DNA of 64,000 bases from positions 853,996 through 917,995 of the forward strand of contig JAAOMT010000591.1 of NCBI GenBank assembly GCA_016748015.1, in the 5' to 3' direction. Positions 31,478 through 43,974 of this stretch are shown in pieces. Position 1 is the first letter of the stretch. Every line of letters begins with the position of its first letter. Position numbers and translations under genes: made by a program. The notes under the pieces are model-generated. The model ran no database searches and was not told where the DNA came from. It was given only the letters and a program-made list of their open reading frames with translations. This DNA is from Geosiphon pyriformis (taxonomy: Eukaryota; Glomeromycota; Glomeromycetes; Archaeosporales; Geosiphonaceae).

Positions 31478-33455
31478 TTGTTTTTATCAGCTATTTTTTC
31501 AAGCATACCTATATTTGTTGTGATGAAGCCAGCGAACACGTCTGCTGGTGGGTCTAGTATTGGTTTGACTGGTTTGGAGACCTGTTTGAGTGTGAAAAAA
31601 AACCATATGGATAGTGTCTACTTCTATGATGTGTCTCATAAGAAGCCAAAGAGGCCTGTTGTTAGTGATACCATCGACTCATCTGCTGGCCCTTTGAGCA
31701 TGAATGACCTTGTCGATGCTGGTGTCAAGTCTGTGGTGTCTTAAGATAACAAGGTGGGCAGTATTACAAGCAATACTAGTGGTCTTTCCGACGTTGAAAA
31801 CATGAAGAACATGGTGGCAGAAGAAACGAGCTATACAGATTCTGATACTTTATTTGAATATGAGAATATGAATAACACTACTCCCAAGAAAACTTGAACT
31901 TGTACTTATGTATTAGGCCATCTGCCAAAGCAGTCTTTGTTTGATTGTATAAGTGATGATAATGATGTTCTAGAACTTTCTCCATACAAGAAAACTGAAT
32001 CCAATTAGATACCACCATCTGGGTCATGTGCCTTGGTTACGCATAATTTTAATTCAACCAAATCTTTTGCACTTGACATTAAGCTTTTTGTGGTGTCTGG
32101 TAAATCTATTAGTGATAAGTTAATTTCAATAAAAAAGATTTTTTATAGAGTGAATGGTTTTGGAGGTGTCTTCATTTCCTCAAAATTCTTAGGAATCATC
32201 AGATCTTTATTTACTTTTGAATTTAGCATGAATAGGGCAAAAGAATTGGGAATTTGTGAAAAAATTGTGGTAAATAATAATCTCAGAAAGGTTAGTAGCC
32301 ATTTAGATAAGGAAATTATTGTCAAGAAAATTCTGGTCGATCTTCCTAAATTGGCTGTAAAATCTGTTTTTTTTAAGTTTAAAAAGATTGTATCAATCAA
32401 AATGCAGCTGATTGGCCTGTGGCAAAAAAGCTTTGGTGAAGTTTGAGTCATCTGAAATAGCTGATTTGGTCATGGCTAGATGGTCTGTCTTTATGGAAAA
32501 GGATTCTGTTCTTGTGGTGAAAGCCATTGATGATAAACAGTCATGGGTTTTTAGAGATCTACATCAGGCATTGCTTTATACTCTTCCAGTTAGTACTATA
32601 GCACATGATTTTTCTGATTTGTTGGAGTTATATGATGAAAAAACTTGTTTTATTGGCTATAATCCAAGTTCTTATGTATATAATAGATGTGCAATTGTGT
32701 GTTTTACTGATGAGCCATCCAAATTGGCTGCTATTGGTTCTACTTCAGTGTTTAAAGGTGTTTTTCTTTGGCTTGTTGTGCCAACTGTAAACAATTTGGT
32801 CATGTTTTTGATGTGTGTTCAGTTGGTGAGAATTCTGGAATTTGTCATAAGTGGGTGGTGTCTTCTTAGGATCAAGTTCATTTGGCTAATATTTATAAGA
32901 AAAAGTAGGTTCCAGTTGTCCATCTGGTGTCTTTTAGTGGAAAAACTTGGGCTTAAATTGCAGATGGTTTTCCCTCTCATGTGGCCTTGTTAGTTTCTTC
33001 TAGTGTTGATTTGCTTTCAAGTGTGAAACCCTTGGTGATGGCCTCCAGCTCTCTTGGTAATTTTGATTTGGCTGACCACATGGCTTCTTTGGAATGCTTT
33101 ATGGAGCTTTTGTCAGATCAAATCTCTGAAATTTTGAAGAAATTAAGCTTTGTGAAATTGGTGCCATTGTTATCTCCTTCTAATGTCCCCCCCAATTGGT
33201 ACCTTTTTTTTGGATTCAGCTCTGAATTCAGATATGGTTGTGGATAGCGTGGTGGTGCCTCTTTCTCCTTTTCTTCTGGTGGTTGGTAATGCTGGCTTTG
33301 AACTAAGTTTGAATGGTTCAAAGATTCTTACTACCAAAGTGGGTGGGTTGGAATCAAAGATGATGGCTCTGGAAGTTTCAGTTGGTTTGGTATTGGCAAA
33401 ATTGGATTTTTTGTGTTCTAGTTTGGGTTTGTCAACTTCTCCTCCTTTTCAATAA
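31478..33455 (+). pseudogene. LINE copy 2 ORF1 (RNA-binding, CCHC)
   Basis: ORF1 protein binds element RNA. After a Ser/Thr-rich start comes a K-S-F-A-L-D-I domain (about 32,060), an RRM-like fold (about 32,310-32,520, with K-M-Q-L-I-G-L-W-Q-K) and a zinc knuckle C-A-N-C-K-Q-F-G-H-V-F-D-V-C at about 32,777-32,818, intact CCHC. A coiled-coil-like C-terminus ends at TAA 33,453-33,455. Frame changes near 32,430 and 32,770 and stops at 31,742, 31,896, 32,006, 32,868, 32,907 and 32,949. Confidence 0.8.
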
Positions 33456-34120
33456 GTAATCTGGTTTGGAAAGTTGCTATCTGTAATGTTAAAGGAATGA
33501 ACAATCTTGCAAAACAGGATAATATTATTCATTGGCATAAGGATATGAACAATTTAATCTCTATTGTTACTGAAACTAAGTTGAAGAGCAAGGTTTGTTT
33601 TTGGATCATGAATAAGTTTAATGATGTTTGGGTTTTCACCTCTGGTTTGGATTCTGGTCATATGGATTCTGGTGTTACGATTATTATAAACATTTCTCTG
33701 GTGTGACATGTGTACAAAGTTTCTGAGGTACCTAGTCAGCTTCAGTCTGTTAAACTACTCTTTAAGAATAAACTTTCTGTGTCTATTTTGGGGCTATACA
33801 CTGGTGTTTCTTCGGTAGTTTGGTTTTCTCAGACTGGTAAAATCAACTCTTTCATTGCAAAGACTGTAAATGAATCTTTTTTCATCATTCTTGGTGGTGA
33901 TTTCAATGAAGATGGTTTGCATAAATGTGCCAGTTTTAAAAAATGTCTTGATCTGGGGCTAGTTAATTCTTTGCTTGGTAGTTCAGTAGTGAAAGTTCCC
34001 ACATGAAAAAATTCAAGGAGTGTGAAAAAAACAATTGATTACATATTGGTTTCTTCTAATTTGGTTAATCCAGTTTTAGAATACAGTGTTATAGATGTTA
34101 GTGAACACTTTGACACTGAT
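33455..34120 (+). pseudogene. LINE copy 2 ORF2: endonuclease domain
   Basis: Exonuclease/endonuclease/phosphatase fold that nicks the target. Visible: N-L-I-S-I-V-T-E-T-K-L (catalytic Glu region), I-I-L-G-G-D-F-N-E-D-G (about 33,886, intact G-D-F-N) and the terminal D-H motif (about 34,117). Stops at 33,704, 34,004 and 34,124, the last two being TGA. Confidence 0.85.
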
Positions 34121-34769
34121 CATTGAGCCATTTCTGTGTTGGTAGGTCTGGGTGGTTTGCTAGATGTGCAGTTAAACTCTTTTTGTAAGCAGGCTAATAA
34201 GGATTGTTGGAAGTTTAATTTCAAAGATGCTGATAACAATAAGTGAGAAAATTTCAAAAATGCCACATTGGCCAATGCTGGGATGTTTTCTAATGAGTTC
34301 ACTGCCATTGTTAAGTTCTCAGATCTGGATGTCATGTGGGATGTTTTATGCAAGATAATAACTCTTTCTGCAAATAAGATATTTAGAAAGAAATAGTTCA
34401 AGGATTTTGATAGTGTTTTCACCAAAATTTCTTCAAAGTTTCATAAGTTGGAGCTTTTGGTTTCGAAAATTGTCAAGGCCTTTTGTGAAAGCAATGTTGT
34501 TAGTTTTGTCTCTTTTATGATGTGTTGGGACTCTTTGGACAGTATCAAGGCCTCAATTGTTTAAGATTTTATTAACTCTGGTTTGACCTCTAATTATGTT
34601 CATTCTGTTCTCTCTGGCATAAGGAAGTCTTATCATGCATCCAAGCTTGCTGAGTTTTTGGCAACTAAGAAAGCAACCATTAGAGCTGCTATAAATAAGA
34701 GAATAGAAAGCTTTGAAATGAATAAAGGTCATACTATCAGGAGTGTTTTGGAGTGTCCTTTTCGCAAAG

Positions 34770-36160
34770 TGGTTCTGGACCATCTGGTTGTTGATGATGA
34801 GCTTATTTTGAAGTCCAGTTTGGTTAAATCTAAAGTGGACATCATTATGGAAGGTTGGACCAGAAAGTGTGGTGTGATAGCTAATGTCTCTAATATTTGG
34901 TCTCATCAATATTGACCATTGAATTATGTTTTTGATGAAGCCTTTTCTGGTGTAATGCATTCTGTTAAGTTTAGTGAGCTGCTTAATGTAATTTCAGATC
35001 TGCCCAATGGCAAAGCTGTTGGTCTCTTGGATATTATAAACAAGCTTTAAAAACATTGTGACAAATCAATTCTGGATATGTTTTTGGTGCTTTTGAATCT
35101 TTGTCTTTCTTGTAAATCTGTGCTCGGATCTTAGACAGAAGCTTGGGTCTCAATAATTCCTAAACCATATGAGTAGGAGAGTGTTCTTATGAATATCCAT
35201 CCTATTGTTTTAATCGAAATGGCTCAAAAAATCCTTTTCAAAATTCTCTCTAATAGGATTTCTTTGGCATACAGCACTTTTGATGTTTTTTGTGAGGACA
35301 ATTTTTCAGTTTTGAAAAGTATAACAACTCAGTTTCCTATTTTTGCAATTGGATCTGTGGTTGAGGATGCTTTGAAAAAGAATCGGGAGCTTTGGCTGGT
35401 TTTGCAGGACATGCGGAAAGCATATGATTCAGTTGGCTGAGAATATCTCGAGAAAAGTTTGGTCAAAATCAAGATGTACAGCAGATTTATTCAGTTTTTT
35501 AGTAGTATTCATAAGAATTGTACCAACAGGGTAATGACAGACTTCAGGTTGACGGATGGTTATCGTGTATATGATAGTTTGGACCAAGGGGAGGTCTTTT
35601 TTCCTCTTCTGTGGCATATATTTTATGATTTTTTGTTATGCAAAGTCAAGAGACAGGAAAACATGTGTGGTTATAGGTTATGTTTCCATTTTATTTTAAA
35701 GAATGGTCATGTTGAGTCCTGAACTGGGCTCTTTTCTTTTCTTATTGCTGGCACTTTTGTTGATGATACAATTTGAATTGGTAGTAGTCAGGCAGCTATT
35801 CAACATATTCTTGACATTGCAAATGAATTTTTTTGGATAAATAATATTTCTATCAATAATAACAAAACAGTGGTCATTTCTGTTAATAGCAGAGTTAGCA
35901 CCTCTTTTCTTTCTATCAGTGGCTCACCAATTTCTATTGCCAAAAAGGGTAAATCTCATTGTTATTTGGGGATTTTTTTTTCTACTGAAGGTCTCTCAAA
36001 GCCTAGTTTGGTGAAGGCAAATTCGGACATTTGTTTTTTTATCAATCTGGTCTTGAAGAAAACTGTCTTAGATAAACAGTTCTTATATTTGGTGTTGGCA
36101 GTTCTTCATTCTATAGTTAGTTATAGAACACAGTTTAGTTTTGTTCCCATTGGTATGTGC
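34770..36160 (+). pseudogene. LINE copy 2 ORF2: reverse transcriptase domain
   Basis: RT blocks in one frame: I-S-N-x-I-W-like region replaced by decay, H-P-I-V-L-I-E-M-A-Q-K-I-L-F-K-I-L (about 35,198), R-K-A-Y-D-S-V-G (about 35,415), L-D-Q-G-E-V-F-F-P-L-L-W (about 35,580) and the active site F-V-D-D-T-I at about 35,755, followed immediately by TGA and then I-G-S-S. Stops at 34,912, 35,048, 35,132, 35,174, 35,438, 35,720 and 35,774. Confidence 0.87.
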
Positions 36161-36839
36161 AACAAGTGAGATGCTTTAATTTGCAAAGGCTTGAAGTTTA
36201 AATTTGGCCTACCTTTCAATTTTCCTAATAATACAATTCATCACTCTTTCTTTTATGATTTAAAATCTTTTTTTCAGGTTCAGTCTGAAAGCAAAGTGGC
36301 CTCTCTTGTTAGTTTTGCAAACTCGGATGGCATCTTGGGTCATTTGTTCTCCCACAGGTCCCATGACTTGTAAGTTCTGAGCTGGTGCTCTGTTCATTCA
36401 TTGAGCTCTCCTGTGCATATTCATGTTAGTGCTTCTAATAACTTTCTAGTAAGCATGGTTCACATTCTTCTTGATTGCAATTTGTTCCTGGGTGGCTCTT
36501 TGGCCAATCCATTTTGGTTTCATGGTGGGATCCTTATGTCTGCTGTTCTGGATAAGTCACAGTTTCTTAGGTTTTTCTCTTCTTTTCAACGATATGATAT
36601 TGTTTTTGTGAATCAACTTTGTGATCAACATGGTTTTGTTTTTGATTGACACATTTTCAAGCATTGGAAAAGATTAAATTTTTGTGGCTCTGTTCCTAAG
36701 TGGTTTAAGCTTTCTGTTGTATTTCTCGATGGTAATAATCTCTCTTCTACTTGTCCCTCAATTTCGGATGGTGTTGGTTCTTTGAACATTCTTGAATCCA
36801 GTGATTATGTTTCTGTCTGTGATTGTTTTATGCAAGTTG

Positions 36840-37240
36840 GTGTTGACAGTTTATTAGTGTATACAGATGGATTTCTTAGTAATCTGGGCACAGTCAGCTG
36901 TAGAGCTGGCACTGCTGCTTTTTTCAAAGATATTGATTTGGATTTGGGTATTGGTGTGTCAGGTTTGATGTCATCCACTTTGGTGAAGTTGTAGGCTATT
37001 GTCCTGGCTCTGGAGAGTGTCCTCCTATTAAGCTCTGTTAAATTGTTTTCAGACAGTCAATCTGCTCTAGATGCCTGTAAGTCAGAATTGGGTCTGGCAT
37101 GTCCCAACTTTCATAATCAGTGTTGAGTTGAATGTCACCATATTGTCAATGTTATTTGCAGTAAGAATTTGAGAGTCAGCTGGCATAAAGTTAAAGACCA
37201 CTCTGGCATTTCAGGGAATGAGTGCAATTACTGGCAACAC
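36840..37240 (+). pseudogene. LINE copy 2 ORF2: RNase H domain
   Basis: Y-T-D-G-F (about 36,860; first Asp), L-x-A-I-V-L-A-L with TAG replacing the Gln after the usual A-E-L, F-S-D-S-Q-S-A-L-D-A (about 37,050) and W-H-K-V-K-D-H-S-G-I-S-G-N-E (about 37,180). The expected R-A-D following G-N-E is lost in a small deletion near 37,220, after which the reading frame changes. Confidence 0.82.
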
Positions 37241-37499
37241 TTCTCTTTCTAGTTGGTATCTTCCTTCTTGTTTGAGTAAATGCTTTATAATGGCTGATGG
37301 TGGTGTGGTTTCTGGCAATTCCAAACATTTTATCCATAATATTTATCATTCGGTTTGTTATGCATGCTGGGAGATTGGTTCTGGTTCGAAGTTCTTGAAA
37401 AATGATTTGCTTTTTGATGTTGACTGGGTCCATTCTTCTTTGGTGTGGCATTCTAATTTGCACATGGCTACTCGTTTTACTAATTGATCTTTAGCTAAT

Positions 37500-38132
37500 A
37501 CATACATGTACTTTATGAAAGCTTTACATCATCACTTGCCTGTTGTCATTCAGAAGCGTCTTTATAGTAGACTTTATTCCAGTGTGTTGTACTTGTATTG
37601 TGGTAAAGTAAAAGTGTCAGATCATGTATTTTTTTGTAAGATTGATAAATCTGTCTGCCATCAATTATTAGATTCCCATGTGAATTCTTGAAAGGCACTT
37701 TCTGGCTTTGCTTATTCTTTTTTATGTGTGTTGCAGCTGTTATCATTATGTTCTCTTAGTTTTTCTGTGTTTATGGCTCTCTTCAAGAGTTTTGTTTTTG
37801 ATGATTGGTTCTGCAAGGCTGTTTCCATTTTTTACAATTCCAAAGTTACTAGTATAAAAGTTGTTAAATTTGTGCACTCTATCAGTATGGCTTTTAGGAA
37901 TAATATCTGGTTGATTTATACTAAGCACTATGCATATATGAAAAAGAATGGTTTGATTTCTTTTGATGGTTTGGCAATCATCCCAGTTTCTGGTTTGACT
38001 TCAGGATTTTTTGCTGGTGTATTAAAACTGCTTGGCATTGCTGATGCTTTTGGTGTGCATTTTGGTTTTTACAAATCTTGTTCATTTTTTTCAAGTGTTA
38101 GCAGCTCAGTGTCAGTTCATATAGCTGTATAG
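37500..38132 (+). pseudogene. LINE copy 2 ORF2 C-terminus with zinc-finger-like motif
   Basis: Frame 37506-38132 with stops: L-Y-L-Y-C-G-K-V-K-V-S-D-H-V-F-F-C at about 37,588-37,640 resembles the C-x2-C...H-x3-C zinc finger that follows RT/RNase H in many LINEs (first Cys position reads Leu-Tyr in this copy; copy 1 keeps C-L-F-C). Ends at TAG 38,130-38,132; the conserved untranslated tail follows. Confidence 0.65.
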
Positions 38133-38255
38133 TGTTGTTTTGATCAGTCCGAGTGGCTGGTTATGTGTAGAAAATGCATGATTCACACCTAGTTTAGATT
38201 ATTTCTTTGATGTATAGTACTAGGTTGTGTTTAGACCTTACTCATTAATCAAAAA

Positions 38256-38880
38256 AAAAATATATAAATAATTTAACAAATAATTTAATAATTATTTTAA
38301 ATAAATAAAACAAATTAAAAATTTTATAAAATATAATAAAAAATACTTTGTATATTATTTTTTATTTAATTTATTTGCAATTTTTTAATAATTATTTTTA
38401 CATATATTGTGATTTTTAAAAAGTTTTTCATATTAACTTTTATTATTTTTTTTGTTATTTTTTTTGTTAATTAATATTTTTTTTGGTTAAATATTACACT
38501 ATTTACAGTTTAATTATTTTTTATCTTAACAATAATTTTACATAAAACACATTGCTATTATTATTACTTTTTATATTATTAAAATTAAACAACAACAACA
38601 ACAACAACAAAAATAACAACAACAACTTAATCCTTGTTTTTTAATTAATATTGAAAATAAAAAACCAAAAAAAATTTGAATTGTGTTTAATTTCTGAAAT
38701 ATCTTAAGTTTGAAAATTATTATTTCACTCTCTTAATCAAATTTAAATATGTTGGCCTGGTAATAATTATTAAGATTGCACTTATTAAAATAATAGTCTT
38801 GTTTTGTTTTTTCCATTTGTAGACATAAATATTAATAATTAAAGAAAATATACTTTAAAAGCAAAAACATTATATGTTGA
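38256..38880. other. AT-rich spacer with (AAC)n microsatellite
   Basis: A/T-rich sequence after the LINE copy 2 A-run; an (AAC)n tract lies at about 38,588-38,626. No gene seen. Confidence 0.7.
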
Positions 38881-38884
38881 GAAT

Positions 38885-39030
38885 TGTGTTCTCAATCTTA
38901 TTACTTCAATATCACCATTGTCAACCGGATTAATGTACTTGGTATTTTCCTCTCTATCTTCGTCTTCTTCCAAACTCGAATGTTTTAGCAATTTGGTGAA
39001 ACTCTTGATAGAAGATTACAAGGAATAATA
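38885..39030 (-). other. Possible terminal exon of an unrecognised gene
   Basis: The minus strand has a short non-repetitive frame containing K-L-L-K-H-S-S-L-E-E-D-E-D-R-E-E-N-T and N-G-D-I-E-V-I-R-L-R, with codon use and CpG unlike the LINE sequence. A pyrimidine-rich stretch ending in AAG precedes it (about 39,015-39,045). No partner exon or family could be established. Confidence 0.25.
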
Positions 39031-39039
39031 GAGATCACA

Positions 39040-39778
39040 AAAGAAAGATTAGCAAATACGTTCACAATTCCCATTTGATTTCTTTCCCATTAGGTCGGCT
39101 AAAAGGCTTGAACGTCAGACAAGCTAGAAGGTCACCTGTGGCTTAATACTGGTTTTGTAGCTCGGCTAAAAAGACTTGAATGGCGAAGGATCTAGAAGAA
39201 TCTTTGTCACGTCACTTATTTTCCAACAAGAAAGCTTCTTTACTCGCCTTATTGTAATTTTCAAGAAATATCTCTGCCTCTTTCCTTTATTGAAATTTGC
39301 AATGTTTTCAAGGGATTTAATATACACATCGATCTTTTTTCTAAAAAGTGATGTCGCCGAAAGTGGATAAAGCGAGAAAATATCCATGGAAAGTGGAAAA
39401 GCAAATTGGGCGAGCATCAAACTTACGACATGTGACATCACATGTTCACTTTTGTCCCATATATGGCGGTAATAATTAATTTTATTATACATACTATTTT
39501 GCCAGGTATTTCTTTTATTGTTTGTGCCTCAAATTTCAACTGGTGAAATGTGAATAATTTATATGCAAGAATTTTTTCATAAATTGTACAGGATAAAGAA
39601 TGCGTGTTGATTAATAATAATAATAATAATAATAATAATTAATAATCAGATAATTTAGATTTACAAAATTTGTGAAATAAGTATGTCGGGGAGTGGTAAA
39701 AATATTAAATTAACCATTAACAAACTGTTATCAAAACGGTCTCTTTACAATAACATGATTTCCTGAAATCTTCTACTT
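39040..39778. other. Intergenic region downstream of the EI24-like gene
   Basis: No supported gene. Holds an imperfect direct repeat of about 40 bp (about 39,094-39,132 and 39,161-39,201; both begin CGGCTAAAA and contain ...CTAGAAG) and an (AAT)n tract at about 39,612-39,639. Confidence 0.5.
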
Positions 39779-40801
39779 TTACTTCTTGATCTTTATCGCC
39801 TGATAAGGAATAGAATTGGGGGGACTCTGAGGGGAATAGGTACTTTGACTAGCAATTGACGGGTCAGACCTGTTTGTAACTCTTGCCGCGCGTTGCTGCT
39901 CATCAATTATGACCTAATGGAAAAAACGCGAAAGCAGTATCTTTGAAAATTGTTTGTGACTTTTCCGAAACTTTTCAAAATTCATTTTTAAACTTACGTC
40001 AGCTGTCCATAACGCGGCGCCAACCACATTTGTCCATATAAATAGGAAATTAGCAATTGGAATCAACTCCAACGCGACTGCCACTGTACCAAACATCAGG
40101 TAATCGTGGCGGTTTTTCCATGCGAATTTTCGTGATTCCTTCAGGGACCATTCTTTAATTTCGATGTGATAATGCAATTGGTGACCCCAGGTCATCACCC
40201 AGCCGTTTAAGTAACAATAAACGAAGGTTCCGATGACGGGGATAAAATGTAATGGTGCTGTGATGATTAGAAGTAGTATCTGTAGAAATTAGATTTTTTG
40301 TTAGCTAAAGGGACAAATTAAAGAAAAACAAGTCACATAAAAGGGTGATTTAAGTTTACAAACTTCAGCAAAAATAAGCGCATATATCTGAAAAAAAGCA
40401 AACGTTATGCCAGCACAAATGCCCCGAAAACATATGGTCACGTTTGAGACTTGTCTTTCACGTTCGTCCAAAACCTTTGATAAACCCTTTAACCTTAAGA
40501 CTTGATCAAATAAGGCGTCTTGCCACAGAGGAGTTGCGACGAGGTAAAATATAATTGTAAAAACAACGCTTTCCAATAAACACAAAATTACAGCAATGAT
40601 CCACGAAAGCCAGGATGGACAACCAATGTCTGTGAGTCCATTAGCTTGCAGACGAAGAAGAAAGGCAAAAGTAAGTCCGATTGAAAGCAAAGCTACCACC
40701 AGGGTAATAAATAATATGCCGAGTATTTTTCGAATTAAGCTCCAGTTTGATAGGAAATAAAAAATGCCTTGAAGTGGATATGAGGAACGGGGTAGTATCA
40801 T
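39779..40801 (-). CDS. EI24/RRT8-like multi-pass membrane protein, 3 exons
   Basis: Exons 40801-40364, 40279-39998 and 39913-39779 (edges within 1 bp) join in frame with GT-AG introns to about 284 residues. Several hydrophobic segments (roughly residues 24-50, 66-92, 125-150, 147-170 and 205-235), a family-typical G-W-V-M-T-W-G-H-Q-L-H-Y-H segment (about residue 170) and W-K-N-R-H-D-Y-L-M-F-G. The fold matches the EI24/CysZ-like family that in yeasts includes RRT8/outer-spore-wall-related proteins; the exact role is unknown, with membrane or lipid-droplet/ER location likely. The C-terminal tail is hydrophilic, Ser/Pro-rich. It is the only host gene here on the minus strand. The start is the first in-frame ATG, 5' of a Y-P-L-Q-G motif typical of the family start. 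Confidence 0.8.
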
Positions 40802-41381
40802 TATTGTCAGGACTAGCTTTGAAAAGATGAGGCGTCTTGCAGATAAAATAGATATTGATTTATATAACGATAATGGGATCTTGTGATATAACTATTGATT
40901 CGATCATCTTTGATTTAATACCAAATGAATTAGCTAGGAAAGTTGGCTGAAGTCACGTGGTACTTATTACTCAAATGTATAATGATCAGCAAAGCAAAAA
41001 ATATTGCCGCAGCAAGTTCAGCCTTAATATTTAATAGACGCTTTTCGAATCAAAATTTCTTTTCAATTATGAACACATGGGAACTTGAATATTGCCTATT
41101 TGATCTTTGGGTTCCAGATTAACGCATCTTTGGGCTATTCATTAAAAACATATAAATGTAAAAGTTTATACCAGAATTAATTGCGCCTTTAACTTGAAAC
41201 TTCTGGTAATTCAAAGCTCGATAAAATTTGCAGAAAAGGTTTGTGTATATGAAAAAATGTGTAGGATTTGTTAAAATGAAAAATAAGGAGCTATAAAAGG
41301 ATAAAAACATGAATTAATAATAATAATAATTATTATAAATATTTATATAATTTATAAAAACTCATTTAAACTACCAATTGA
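40802..41381. other. Upstream region of the EI24-like gene
   Basis: Includes a TCACGTGG motif near 40,953 (E-box-like) and short poly(A/T) runs. No further gene seen. Confidence 0.4.
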
Positions 41382-41504
<123 letters not shown>

Positions 41505-42463
41505 NNNNNNNNNNNNNNNNNNNNNNNNNNNNNNNNNNNNNNNNNNNNNNNNNNNNNNNNNNNNNNNNNNNNNNNNNNNNNNNNNNNNNNNNNNNNNNNN
41601 NNNNNNNNNNNNNNNNNNNNNNNNNNNNNNNNNNNNNNNNNNNNNNNNNNNNNNNNNNNNNNNNNNNNNNNNNNNNNNNNNNNNNNNNNNNNNNNNNNNN
41701 NNNNNNNNNNNNNNNNNNNNNNNNNNNNNNNNNNNNNNNNNNNNNNNNNNNNNNNNNNNNNNNNNNNNNNNNNNNNNNNNNNNNNNNNNNNNNNNNNNNN
41801 NNNNNNNNNNNNNNNNNNNNNNNNNNNNNNNNNNNNNNNNNNNNNNNNNNNNNNNNNNNNNNNNNNNNNNNNNNNNNNNNNNNNNNNNNNNNNNNNNNNN
41901 NNNNNNNNNNNNNNNNNNNNNNNNNNNNNNNNNNNNNNNNNNNNNNNNNNNNNNNNNNNNNNNNNNNNNNNNNNNNNNNNNNNNNNNNNNNNNNNNNNNN
42001 NNNNNNNNNNNNNNNNNNNNNNNNNNNNNNNNNNNNNNNNNNNNNNNNNNNNNNNNNNNNNNNNNNNNNNNNNNNNNNNNNNNNNNNNNNNNNNNNNNNN
42101 NNNNNNNNNNNNNNNNNNNNNNNNNNNNNNNNNNNNNNNNNNNNNNNNNNNNNNNNNNNNNNNNNNNNNNNNNNNNNNNNNNNNNNNNNNNNNNNNNNNN
42201 NNNNNNNNNNNNNNNNNNNNNNNNNNNNNNNNNNNNNNNNNNNNNNNNNNNNNNNNNNNNNNNNNNNNNNNNNNNNNNNNNNNNNNNNNNNNNNNNNNNN
42301 NNNNNNNNNNNNNNNNNNNNNNNNNNNNNNNNNNNNNNNNNNNNNNNNNNNNNNNNNNNNNNNNNNNNNNNNNNNNNNNNNNNNNNNNNNNNNNNNNNNN
42401 NNNNNNNNNNNNNNNNNNNNNNNNNNNNNNNNNNNNNNNNNNNNNNNNNNNNNNNNNNNNNNN
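41505..42463. other. Assembly gap (959 N)
   Basis: Runs of N; an apparent open frame across it is only an artefact of N translation. Confidence 0.99.
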
Positions 42464-43086
<623 letters not shown>

Positions 43087-43974
43087 ATGGAAATTGATGA
43101 TAAAGGTTAACAGCTAAATTTATTATACTTTTATTTTTTAAAATTTTCCAAAATTCAACTATTACAACTAAACCCTGTTAAATTAATAAAGAAAGTGAAG
43201 GAAATTTCAAACCAATTGAATTGACCTCTATAGTAAAGCCCGATGATTCAGAGAGCACTCAAAGAATTAGAGAGCTTGAAGTTATAGAACAGGTTTAAAA
43301 TATAAATTATCTTTTTCAAACCACTCTTAATGATCTTTTCATTTTTGAGATTAAATATGAAAATGATTCCATTCTTGTTCTCAAAGCTTATAGTCGATCT
43401 TTTAAACACTTCCGGGAGAGCCATTCTCGGTTTAAGTTTAGATGGACACCCTGAAAGTGAAAGTGAAATTGAACCAGAACAGAAAAAAGAAAAATCTTCA
43501 GAATTGAACTCGGAATCTAATTATAAAACTGAGGTAATTGGTGACGAGAAACCGGAGAAAGTTAACGTGAAATTACAAGTTGAAAATTTTAAAACGTTAG
43601 CAGAAAAGTATCGAGATTTAATTGATGTAAGTTCTCTTTAATCTCTCTATAATTTTATGTTTCTTTTAGGAACTTTATCCTTTTCATACCTTCTAAAACT
43701 TTTTCAACATTAGAGAATTCAGTTAAAACTTAGGGAACAGTTTCGTGGAATTCGAATGATGGGAATTACCACTGGAGATGTTCCTTTTCATGTGGTCACA
43801 TATGGGGAAGAGAAAGAATTTGACAGTTGGGCTGACGCTGTTAAGGTTTTACGAATTGAATTAGAGAAAGCCCTTAAACTTGCCATCCAAACTCAACCTT
43901 TACCAGATAATAAAATTATAAATGATATGAACGCTTCAAAATTGGAAGAGGTGGTTACCATGGATATTGATTAA
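43087..43974 (+). CDS. MED11: Mediator complex subunit 11, 4 exons
   Basis: Head-module subunit linking activators to RNA polymerase II, acting in the nucleus. Exons 43087-43105, 43192-43292, 43387-43626 and 43714-43974 give 206 residues, in frame throughout (19+101+240+261 = 621 nt). The N-terminal helical part, T-Q-R-I-R-E-L-E-V-I-E-Q-L-I followed by S-G-R-A-I-L-G-L-S, matches the MED11 signature in human and yeast proteins. An acidic Glu/Lys/Ser insert follows (about residues 60-85), then N-F-K-T-L-A-E-K-Y-R-D-L-I and a C-terminal helix. The 19-nt first exon is short but places the ATG in phase. Human MED11 is about 117 residues; the extra length lies in the insert and C-terminus. The family call rests on recognition of the motif pattern. 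Confidence 0.75.

Larger units (their letters stand above)
31420..38255 (+). mobile_element. LINE copy 2 (full-length non-LTR retrotransposon, inactive)
   Basis: ORF1 (about 31,478-33,455), ORF2 (about 33,455-38,132) and a conserved 3' tail to about 38,255 ending in an A-run. ORF2 carries endonuclease, RT, RNase H and a C-terminal C-x2-C...H zinc-finger-like motif, an architecture of the I/Tad-like LINE groups. Codons favour T at the third position. Inactivated mainly by stops; ORF2 stays in one frame from about 33,455 to about 37,215. Confidence 0.92.

Noticed and set aside
39094-39201. tRNA-like or structured RNA in the imperfect direct repeat
   Set aside because: No cloverleaf, A/B box or consistent stem could be drawn; only a diverged duplication is visible.
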